From: CAZNPW01 sp964575185
GTDB taxonomy: Bacteria; Pseudomonadota; Alphaproteobacteria; Rhodobacterales; Rhodobacteraceae
Reading direction: 5' to 3'
Assembly: GCA_964575185.1 (NCBI GenBank)
Contig: CAZNPW010000097.1
Location: forward strand, 1-6,323
DNA: 6,323 nt
Shown here: positions 1 to 5,401 of the stretch, piece after piece
Layout: every line of letters begins with the position of its first letter
Numbering within the stretch: position 1 is the stretch's first letter
Translations under genes and position numbers: made by a program
The notes under the pieces: generated by a model
What the model was told of the DNA's origin: nothing
The model's input: the letters and a program-made list of their open reading frames with translations, nothing else
The model's database searches: none

Positions 1-1067
<1,067 letters not shown>

Positions 1068-1135
1068 CGGCCACTCCTTTCACAAAGCGCCGCCGCGGTG
1101 CCCGTCATGGCACACCCCGAAGGCCTCAGCGCCTC

Positions 1136-1164
1136 AGATGGCCCCCACCCCCGAACCCTGCAAG
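1136..1164 (-). promoter_or_regulatory. Candidate RpoH (sigma32) heat-shock promoter of clpB
   Basis: Read on the minus strand, CTTGCAG (1164-1158) is followed after 14 bases by GGCCATCT (1143-1136). The heat-shock sigma consensus is CTTGAAA, 11-16 bases, CCCCATNT. The core CTTG and CCAT-T positions match and the spacing fits. Transcription would start near 1128, giving a leader of about 60 bases that contains the AGGAG ribosome binding site. clpB is a standard RpoH target in proteobacteria, which supports the reading. The motif match is imperfect (GG for the first CC of the -10), so this remains a prediction. Confidence 0.55.
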
Positions 1165-1169
1165 ACCTG

Positions 1170-1225
1170 CTTCTCTTTCCGGCGCAAATACTCCACGGGG
1201 GTGCGGGGGTGTGAAACCCCCGCGC
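1170..1225. repeat. GC-rich intergenic element with tandem 8-mer and hairpin, Rhodobacteraceae style
   Basis: The segment runs from a pyrimidine-rich stretch (CTTCTCTTTCC, 1170-1180) through AAATACTCC (1186-1194) into two tandem copies of CGGGGGTG (1196-1203 and 1204-1211), then AAACCCCCGC. From memory, blocks combining CTTTCC...AAATACTCC with a G-run/C-run hairpin occur many times between genes in Rhodobacteraceae genomes; copy number cannot be tested inside this window, where only one copy is seen. It has no coding potential that I trust. It lies between the TolB-like gene and clpB and includes the hairpin listed separately. Confidence 0.45.
1201..1225 (-). terminator. Hairpin downstream of the TolB-like gene, probable terminator
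   Basis: GCGGGGGT (1203-1210) pairs perfectly with ACCCCCGC (1216-1223) around a five-base loop. A wobble pair and a G-C pair extend the stem to 1201/1225. It starts 18 bases beyond the TGA of the TolB-like gene as that gene is transcribed. No proper U-tract follows on the minus strand, only a TATTT about 15 bases further on. Termination is therefore plausible but could be Rho-assisted. Because CGGGGGTG is duplicated, the C-run could alternatively pair with the second G-run. Confidence 0.55.
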
Positions 1226-1243
1226 TCTCCGCCAGACCGACCC

Positions 1244-2068
1244 TCAGGGAAAATAGCGCATGAAGGCGAACGCGCTCCCGTCCGGTGCCCAGGAGGGCAC
1301 GTTGATCGTGCCCTGCCCGCCGGTCAGTTCCACGATCCGCCGCCGCCCGGTCCCGTCCGGTCGGCACAGCACCAGCGCGACGGGCAGGTCCGCCGGATGC
1401 CCCTCGGTCCCCGGCGGATAGGCGAGGTACACCAGCCACCGCCCGCAGGGCGACGGGTGCGGAAACCAGTTCACGTGTCCGTCGGCGAACAGCGGCGCCG
1501 CGCCCGTCCCGTCGACCCCCACGGTCCAGATCTGCGCGCGGCCGGACGCCTCGGAGTTGAAGAACACCACCCTGCCGTCATGCGCGAAATCCGGCCCGTC
1601 CGCGTGCACGTCCCCGCGCGCCAGCACCCGTTCCCGCCCCGACACCAGGTCCATCGCGCAAAGGCCCACATGCGGCCAGCCGTCCCGCACCGCGGCATAG
1701 GCGATCACGTCGCCGTCCGGGCTGACAGCGTGCCACCAGGACGGCTGCGCCTTCACCGCCAGGCTCGCGTCCCCCCCGTTCCGCCCCATGCGGAACACCT
1801 CCGACCCGCGGCCCCGATGGGCGGAAAACCAGATGTCGGCCCCGTCGGGCGAAAACCCGTGGTCGTTGTTGCAGCGCGCCTCCAGTCCCAGGGGCAGCGC
1901 CACCAGCCGCGGCGCGGCCATCGGCACGGTGAAAAGCCCGCCATCCCTGTTGACCAGAAAGCACCGCCCCCGCGGGTCCCAGTTCGGCGCCTCCATCCGG
2001 CCCGCGATCTCCAGCACCCCCCGCACCTCGCCCGACGCCAGGTCACAGACGCACAGCTCCGACCTCAC
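1244..2068 (-). CDS. TolB-like PD40 beta-propeller protein, cytoplasmic
   Basis: The 274-residue protein is built almost entirely of WD40-like/PD40 beta-propeller repeats of the TolB type. Blade signatures appear about six times: WDPRG (30-34), GFSPDG (71-76), VSPDG (115-119), FAHDG (161-165), HPSPCG (204-209) and SWAPDG (259-264), which fits one six-bladed propeller. The motifs CNNDHGFSPDG, QPSWWHAVSPDG, VNWFPHPSP and GGQGTINVPSWAPDG match a recurrent bacterial TolB-related family. True TolB is about 430 residues, periplasmic, and has an N-terminal domain. This protein has neither a signal peptide nor that domain, so it is not TolB of the Tol-Pal system. The ligand or partner is unknown; such propellers usually serve as binding platforms. 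The GTG start at 2068 overlaps the upstream stop as GTGA and has a good AGGAG site, implying translational coupling to the 257-aa gene. An ATG start further upstream in the same frame (2629) would bury the N-terminus in that gene and is not believed. The fifth blade has PCG in place of PDG. Confidence 0.85.
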   Translation of the reverse strand: MRSELCVCDLASGEVRGVLEIAGRMEAPNWDPRGRCFLVNRDGGLFTVPMAAPRLVALPLGLEARCNNDHGFSPDGADIWFSAHRGRGSEVFRMGRNGGDASLAVKAQPSWWHAVSPDGDVIAYAAVRDGWPHVGLCAMDLVSGRERVLARGDVHADGPDFAHDGRVVFFNSEASGRAQIWTVGVDGTGAAPLFADGHVNWFPHPSPCGRWLVYLAYPPGTEGHPADLPVALVLCRPDGTGRRRIVELTGGQGTINVPSWAPDGSAFAFMRYFP

Positions 2069-2838
2069 GGCCGCTCCTTCGGCGTCAGCAGGCGCGGCGG
2101 CCGGATCGCCTCGGCCGCCTTGAACAGGCCGAAGGTCTGGTTGACGTAGTTCACCACCCCGCCGATCTTGTCTATGTAACCCGTCAGGTCGGGCGTCTTC
2201 GCGGCCTCGACCATCTGGACCGGGCGGTCCGGCCCGTCGCCCTCGAACTGCACGTAGAACAAGGGCTCGCCGCGCGAAAGCCGGATCTCGCGATCGGGCT
2301 CGTGCCATTCGAAGGCCCACATCAGCGGGCGCGGCCAGACGTTGATCGGGAAGCGCCCGCCGAAGATCGTGCCCGGCAGCCCGTCCCGGCGGTAATGCGC
2401 GAAGGGGGCGATCTGGCTCATGTAGACCACCTCGTCGGCGATGAAGCAGTAGGGCAGCACCAGCTGGATCGTCGGCCGGTCGGGATAGCGCCACTCCACC
2501 TCGGACACGAGCGTCAGCGCCTCGCCGAGCTTCGACCCCCGGATCGGGCTCGCCGTGCCCGCACGGTTCACCAGCCCCGCCTTGCCGTCCTTGTCGCGGG
2601 TGAACCCGACGTGGATGTCGAAGGGGCACTTCACCATGAAGTAGCGGCTTTCAAGCTGGATCACCGCCGGGCAGCGGCTGGCCGACTTGGCGTGCGCCTT
2701 GTTCGTCTGGCGGAACATCACCCGCTCGGGCGGGTCGAACAGCACCGCGCCCTTGTCCTGCGTCAGGAACCAGCCGACCGTGACGGGGCCGGAGCGCGGC
2801 CCCTCGTCGTCGCGCACGAAGTTTACCGAGATGTCCAT
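2065..2838 (-). CDS. Conserved-looking hypothetical protein, 257 aa
   Basis: I do not recognise this protein with certainty. It starts MDISVNFVRDDEG and has no signal peptide and no membrane segment, so it is probably cytoplasmic. It is rich in aromatic residues and prolines. A central block (about 98-198) contains SPIRGSKLGEALTL, EWRYPDRPTIQL, PYCFIADEVVYMSQ, GTIFGGRFPINVWPRPLMWAFEWHEPD and LSRGEPLFYVQFE. The order of a PxxF strand, a proline-rich turn, a W/F-rich strand and a RGEPLFY strand recalls DUF6065-type proteins; this is a weak impression, not an assignment. The C-terminus (218-242) looks helical. ATG 2838 is chosen over a TTG at 2904 because the protein composition becomes typical there and a promoter candidate lies just upstream. 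The Shine-Dalgarno is poor (GGGGGCGGGG). It is the first gene of an operon with the TolB-like propeller, overlapping it by four bases, so a joint function is likely but unknown. Confidence 0.8.
   Translation of the reverse strand: MDISVNFVRDDEGPRSGPVTVGWFLTQDKGAVLFDPPERVMFRQTNKAHAKSASRCPAVIQLESRYFMVKCPFDIHVGFTRDKDGKAGLVNRAGTASPIRGSKLGEALTLVSEVEWRYPDRPTIQLVLPYCFIADEVVYMSQIAPFAHYRRDGLPGTIFGGRFPINVWPRPLMWAFEWHEPDREIRLSRGEPLFYVQFEGDGPDRPVQMVEAAKTPDLTGYIDKIGGVVNYVNQTFGLFKAAEAIRPPRLLTPKERP
2074..2078 (-). promoter_or_regulatory. Ribosome binding site fixing the GTG start of the TolB-like gene
   Basis: AGGAG on the minus strand lies five bases before the GTG at 2068, inside the last codons of the upstream gene. 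It decides the start against longer readings of the same frame and supports stop/start coupling through the GTGA overlap. Confidence 0.75.
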
Positions 2839-2859
2839 GCCCCGCCCCCGTTTCGGGCC

Positions 2860-2888
2860 ACGTTCCGGCGGGGTCGCGTGGAAGTCAA
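2860..2888 (-). promoter_or_regulatory. Candidate sigma70 promoter of the hypothetical/TolB-like operon
   Basis: On the minus strand TTGACT (2888-2883), one base from the TTGACA consensus, is followed after 17 bases by GAACGT (2865-2860), a weak -10. Transcription would start near 2853, leaving a leader of about 15 bases before the ATG at 2838. The -35 is convincing and the -10 is not; many alphaproteobacterial promoters have weak -10 elements. Confidence 0.4.
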
Positions 2889-2894
2889 CGGCTT

Positions 2895-2913
2895 CGCGGG
2901 ACAAGCGCCCGCG
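2895..2913. repeat. Inverted repeat between divergent promoters
   Basis: CGCGGG (2895-2900) and CCCGCG (2908-2913) form a perfect six-base inverted repeat with a seven-base spacer. It overlaps the -35 and spacer of the plus-strand dehydrogenase promoter and lies next to the minus-strand -35. It could be an operator for both units. In DNA this rich in G+C, a six-base GC-only palindrome can also arise by chance. Confidence 0.3.
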
Positions 2914-2926
2914 CCCCCGCTACACT
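2898..2926 (+). promoter_or_regulatory. Candidate sigma70 promoter of the alcohol dehydrogenase gene
   Basis: GGGACA (2898-2903, four of six bases of TTGACA) and TACACT (2921-2926, a good -10) are separated by 17 bases. Transcription would start near 2933, about 20 bases before the ATG at 2954, leaving room for the AAGGGA ribosome binding site at 2941-2946. Confidence 0.5.
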
Positions 2927-2953
2927 GGCCCGGCACAGCGAAGGGACGCCCCG

Positions 2954-3970
2954 ATGCACGCCACCGTCCTCCATGCCCCCGGCGACATCCGCCTGGATCA
3001 GGTGCCCGACCCGCAGATCGAGGCACCCACCGACGCCATCATCCGGCTGGCGGCCTCCTGCATCTGCGGCTCCGACCTCTGGCCCTTCCGCGGCGCGCAG
3101 GCCATCGCGGCCCCCCAGCACATGGGCCACGAATACTGCGGCATCGTCGAGGAGGTGGGGCCGGACGTCCGCACCCTCCGCAAGGGCCAGTTCGTCGTCG
3201 GCAGCTTCTGCCTGTCCGACAACACCTGCCCGCACTGCCGGGCGGGCTTCCAGTCCTCCTGCGTGCAGCGCAGCTTCATGTCGGGCGCGCAGGCCCCCTA
3301 CGCCCGCGTGCCGCTCGCCGACGGCACGCTGGTCGCCCTGCCGGACCTGCCCGATGCGGCCCTGATCCCGCACCTGCTGGCCACCTCGGACGTGCTCGGC
3401 ACCGGCTGGTATGGCGCGGTCGCGGCCGACGTGCGGGCGGGCGGGACCGTCGTCGTGGTGGGCGACGGGGCGGTCGGGCTGATGGGCGTGCTCGCGGCGG
3501 CGCAGATGGGGGCCGGACGCATCGTCGCGATGAGCCGCCACCCCGCCCGCAGCGCCCTCGCCCGCGCCTTCGGCGCGACCGACATCGTGGCCGAACGCGG
3601 CGCGGAGGGCATCGCGCGCGTCCTCGACCTGACCGACGGCACCGGCGCGGATTCGGTGATCGAGGCGGTCGGCACGCAAGGTGCCATGGACCAGGCCACC
3701 GGCATCTGCCGCCCCGGCGGAGCGATCGGCTTCGTCGGCGTGCCGCATGGCGTCACCTTCGACGGCGCGCAGATGTTCTTCCGCCAGCAGCGGATGCTCG
3801 GCGGCCCCGCCCCCGTCCGCCGCTTCCTGCCCGACCTCCTGTCGCGCGTGCTCTCGGGCACGATCCGGCCCGGCCGCGTCTTCGACCTGACCCTCCCGCT
3901 GGCAGAGGTCGCCGAAGGCTACCGGGCGATGGACGAACGCCGCGCGATCAAGACGCTGCTGACGGTGTGA
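2954..3970 (+). CDS. Zinc-dependent alcohol dehydrogenase (medium-chain dehydrogenase/reductase)
   Basis: This 338-residue cytoplasmic oxidoreductase should interconvert an alcohol and an aldehyde or ketone with NAD(P)(H); the substrate is not predictable. The GroES-like domain holds the catalytic zinc ligands C38 (CGSD) and H59-E60 (GHE). D146 in SDVLGTG is the likely third ligand, as Asp is in formaldehyde-dehydrogenase-like members. The structural-zinc lobe has C92, C95 and C103, but the position of the first cysteine is D89 (SDNTCPHC). The Rossmann fold shows VVVVGDGAVGL with the GxGxxG at 170-175. The second strand ends MSRHP (193-197) with no acidic residue; an SR pair here is seen in NADP-dependent members such as the Thermoanaerobacter enzyme, so NADP preference is inferred. 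The C-terminal GRVFD...GYRAMDERRAIK is typical of the family. ATG 2954 is chosen because homology begins at MHATVLHAPGDI and AAGGGA lies upstream. pyrF follows after 30 bases and may be co-transcribed. Confidence 0.93.
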   Translation: MHATVLHAPGDIRLDQVPDPQIEAPTDAIIRLAASCICGSDLWPFRGAQAIAAPQHMGHEYCGIVEEVGPDVRTLRKGQFVVGSFCLSDNTCPHCRAGFQSSCVQRSFMSGAQAPYARVPLADGTLVALPDLPDAALIPHLLATSDVLGTGWYGAVAADVRAGGTVVVVGDGAVGLMGVLAAAQMGAGRIVAMSRHPARSALARAFGATDIVAERGAEGIARVLDLTDGTGADSVIEAVGTQGAMDQATGICRPGGAIGFVGVPHGVTFDGAQMFFRQQRMLGGPAPVRRFLPDLLSRVLSGTIRPGRVFDLTLPLAEVAEGYRAMDERRAIKTLLTV

Positions 3971-3995
3971 CATTCCCCGCGCGGCGCGCTAGGGG
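3967..3995 (+). promoter_or_regulatory. Possible pyrF promoter overlapping the dehydrogenase stop codon
   Basis: GTGACA (3967-3972, five of six bases of TTGACA) contains the TGA stop of the dehydrogenase and is followed after 17 bases by TAGGGG (3990-3995). Spacing is ideal but the -10 keeps only TA. If used, transcription would start at or within a few bases of the pyrF ATG, giving a near-leaderless message. The AGGGGG at 3991-3996 could instead serve as Shine-Dalgarno on read-through transcripts. Confidence 0.25.
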
Positions 3996-4000
3996 GCGGC

Positions 4001-4684
4001 ATGGACGACCGGCTGATCGTGGCACTCGACGTGCCGAACGTGGTGCAGGGCCTGGCGCTCGCCGACCGGCTCGGCGACACCGTCGGGTTCTACAAGGTCG
4101 GCCTCGGGATGCTGACGGGCGGCGGCTTCGCGCTCGCGAACGAGCTGAAGCACGACCGTGGCCACCGGGTGTTCCTCGACCTGAAGCTCTTCGACATCGG
4201 CGCGACGATCGAGGCGGCGGTGCGGGGCATCGCGGCCCACGGGCTCGACCTTCTGACCGTCCACGGTGACCCCCAGGTCGTCCGCGCGGCGGTCGAAGGG
4301 GCTGGCGGTCGCATGAAGATTCTCGCCGTCACCATCCTGACCTCGCTCGACCGCGCCGACCTCGACGCCAACCTGATCCGCCCGGGCTCCCTGCACGACA
4401 TCGCGCTGGAACGCGCTGCGCGCGCGCTCGAGGCCGGGGCCGACGGGGTCATCGCGAGCCCGCACGAGGCGGCCGCGATCCGCGCCCTGCCGCAGGCGCG
4501 GGGCCGCCTGATCGTCACCCCCGGCGTCCGCCCCGCAGGCAGCGCCCCGGGCGACCAGAAGCGCACCGCCACCCCGGCGCAGGCGCTGCGCGCCGGGGCC
4601 GACCACATCGTCGTCGGCCGCCCGGTCTGGGCCGCCCCCGACCCGGCGGCAGCCGCGCGGGCGATCCTGGCGACCCTGCCATGA
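4001..4684 (+). CDS. pyrF: Orotidine 5'-phosphate decarboxylase
   Basis: PyrF decarboxylates OMP to UMP, the last step of de novo pyrimidine synthesis, in the cytoplasm as a dimeric TIM barrel. At 227 residues it has the normal length of bacterial enzymes. Active-site residues are all visible: D10 in VALDVP, K32 in FYKVG, and the signature FLDLKLFDI with D60, K62 and D65 (the Asp-Lys-Asp charge network). The phosphate-binding part is also present: TPGVRPAG (R177), GDQKR (Q186) and VVGRPVW (G206-R207). The ATG at 4001 is used because the protein starts directly with the first barrel strand (DDRLIVALDVP) and an AGGGGG precedes it. It lies 30 bases after the alcohol dehydrogenase on the same strand; no metabolic link between them is obvious. 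The TGA at 4682-4684 is eight bases before a strong hairpin shared with the convergent ferritin-like gene. Confidence 0.97.
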   Translation: MDDRLIVALDVPNVVQGLALADRLGDTVGFYKVGLGMLTGGGFALANELKHDRGHRVFLDLKLFDIGATIEAAVRGIAAHGLDLLTVHGDPQVVRAAVEGAGGRMKILAVTILTSLDRADLDANLIRPGSLHDIALERAARALEAGADGVIASPHEAAAIRALPQARGRLIVTPGVRPAGSAPGDQKRTATPAQALRAGADHIVVGRPVWAAPDPAAAARAILATLP

Positions 4685-4691
4685 ACACGAA

Positions 4692-4722
4692 AGGCCCCCT
4701 CCCCGATCCGGGAAGGGGGCCT
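4692..4722 (-). terminator. Intrinsic terminator between convergent genes
   Basis: AGGCCCCCT (4692-4700) pairs with AGGGGGCCT (4714-4722), and CCC (4702-4704) with GGG (4710-4712), around a five-base loop. The only interruption, 4701/4713, is C-A in plus-strand RNA but a G-U wobble in minus-strand RNA. The minus-strand transcript also continues into CCTTTCGTGTT, a partial U-tract, while the plus side has no U-run. The hairpin therefore best terminates the ferritin-like gene, whose stop is 18 bases away, and may block pyrF transcripts less efficiently. Confidence 0.8.
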
Positions 4723-4740
4723 GCATCGCGCACGGAGCCG

Positions 4741-5259
4741 TCAGGCCGCGGCTTGCATCCCCTGCGCCGCCGCGTTCACGCCGGTCTCGGCGCACTGGCT
4801 CAGAAGCTGGTCGGCGTTCTTCTCCTGCTCCAGGATTTCGCCCAGCCGCGCCGCCGCGTCGTCGTGGCCGAGCGCGGTGGCGAAGGCGATCAGGCTGCCG
4901 TAGCGGGTGATCTCGTAGTGCTCCACCGCCTGCGCGCTGAACACGATCGCCGCATCCCCGGCGGGCGAGCCGCCGAAGTCCGACAGCAGCGTCTCGGATT
5001 CCTCGTTGATGCCGTCGATGGCATCGCACTTCTCGGTCTTCGCCCGCTGCCCCAGCATCTCGAACACCTCTTCCAGGATCGCGACCTGGCCCTGGGTCTC
5101 CTCGCGGTGCTGGGTCAGCACGTCGCGCAGCTGGCTGTCCTGCGCCGCCTTGATCATCTTCGGCAGCGCGCGCAGGATCTTCTTCTCGGCATAGTAGATG
5201 TCGCGCAGACCGTGCTGGAACAGGTCGGCGAGCGTCTTCTCTTTCGTGGCGGTGGCCAT
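4741..5259 (-). CDS. DUF892 ferritin-like protein (YciE/YciF family)
   Basis: The 172-residue protein belongs to the DUF892 family of four-helix ferritin-fold stress proteins related to E. coli YciE/YciF. Members bind a dimetal site in crystal structures; their physiological role is not settled, with links to osmotic, oxidative and general stress. Family signatures are LADLFQHGLRDIYYAEKKILRALPKM (9-34), HREETQGQVAILEEVFEMLG (51-70), KCDAIDGINEE (77-87) and AVEHYEITRYGSLIAFA (111-127), then ILEQEKNADQLL (142-153). Candidate metal ligands are E25, H51, E54, E113 or E116 and E144, inferred from helix positions. ATG 5259 is chosen over an upstream alternative at 5292 because GGAGG (5269-5265) lies five bases before it and homology begins there. 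It is a single-gene unit with its own EcfG-type promoter and a hairpin terminator. The alanine/glutamine-rich last dozen residues are probably disordered. Confidence 0.94.
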   Translation of the reverse strand: MATATKEKTLADLFQHGLRDIYYAEKKILRALPKMIKAAQDSQLRDVLTQHREETQGQVAILEEVFEMLGQRAKTEKCDAIDGINEESETLLSDFGGSPAGDAAIVFSAQAVEHYEITRYGSLIAFATALGHDDAAARLGEILEQEKNADQLLSQCAETGVNAAAQGMQAAA

Positions 5260-5290
5260 GAAATCCTCCGGGGTGACTGATGGCCTGACC

Positions 5291-5315
5291 AACGTCGCAC
5301 CGGCGCGCTAGTTCC
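5291..5315 (-). promoter_or_regulatory. EcfG-type general-stress promoter of the DUF892 gene
   Basis: On the minus strand GGAAC (5315-5311) is followed by exactly 16 bases and CGTT (5294-5291). This is the consensus described for EcfG, the extracytoplasmic sigma factor of the alphaproteobacterial general stress response (GGAAC, 16-17 bases, CGTT). Transcription would start near 5283, about 24 bases before the ATG and just upstream of the GGAGG site. DUF892 genes are commonly in general-stress regulons in this class. Not every member of Rhodobacterales carries EcfG/PhyR, so the sigma factor itself must be confirmed in the genome. Confidence 0.65.
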
Positions 5316-5345
5316 CGTCACCCGCCCGTCACGCGGGCCTGTCAC
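5314..5345. repeat. Three CCYGTCAC direct repeats between divergent promoters
   Basis: CCCGTCAC occurs at 5314-5321 and 5325-5332, and CCTGTCAC at 5338-5345, with start-to-start spacing of 11 and 13 bases, near one helical turn. The first copy overlaps the GGAAC element of the DUF892 promoter and the last abuts the TTGCGC -35 of amn. The array is placed as an activator or repressor site would be, though no regulator is encoded in the window. The middle copy lies inside a GCCCG/CGGGC inverted repeat (5324-5338). Confidence 0.45.
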
Positions 5346-5374
5346 TTGCGCAGGCCGAAGCCGCGGGCCTATAT
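5346..5374 (+). promoter_or_regulatory. Candidate sigma70 promoter of amn
   Basis: TTGCGC (5346-5351) and CTATAT (5369-5374) are separated by 17 bases; shifting the -10 by one base to TATATG gives 18. CTATAT is the most AT-rich patch in the intergenic region. Transcription would start near 5381, about 20 bases before the ATG, with the AAGGGG ribosome binding site (5389-5394) inside the leader. Confidence 0.55.
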
Positions 5375-5379
5375 GCCCG
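5364..5379. repeat. Inverted repeat enclosing the amn -10 element
   Basis: CGGGC (5364-5368) and GCCCG (5375-5379) are perfect complements with CTATAT, the proposed -10, as the six-base spacer. A repressor bound here would cover the -10. The arms are short and GC-only, so chance is a real alternative. Confidence 0.3.
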
Positions 5380-5401
5380 ATCACCGCGAAGGGGCGCACT
5401 G

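Noticed and set aside
1122..1137. Two GCCTCAG copies with an eight-base period near the proposed clpB transcription start
   Set aside because: They are only seven bases long, overlap the proposed -10 and have no further copies nearby. Chance is sufficient.
1244..2629. A 461-residue version of the TolB-like protein starting at ATG 2629
   Set aside because: The added 187 residues are an out-of-frame reading of the upstream gene and lack beta-propeller character. The GTG at 2068 has a good ribosome binding site and a GTGA overlap.
2065..2904. A 279-residue version of the unknown protein from a TTG at 2904
   Set aside because: The extra 22 residues would overlap the proposed -35/-10 and show no conserved character. 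ATG 2838 is simpler, although its ribosome binding site is weak.
2885..3973. A 362-codon minus-strand open frame opposite the alcohol dehydrogenase
   Set aside because: It is the antisense shadow of a gene whose zinc and Rossmann motifs are all in place; its translation has no motifs.
2302..4269. A 655-codon plus-strand open frame
   Set aside because: It spans the unknown minus-strand gene, the dehydrogenase and pyrF in another frame. Its translation is a low-complexity Arg/Pro/Ala/Gly mix with no family motif, as expected of shadow frames in GC-rich DNA.
3989..5029. A 346-codon minus-strand open frame across pyrF and the DUF892 gene
   Set aside because: It crosses a strong terminator and two well-supported genes, and its translation is biased to Arg/Ala/Gly.
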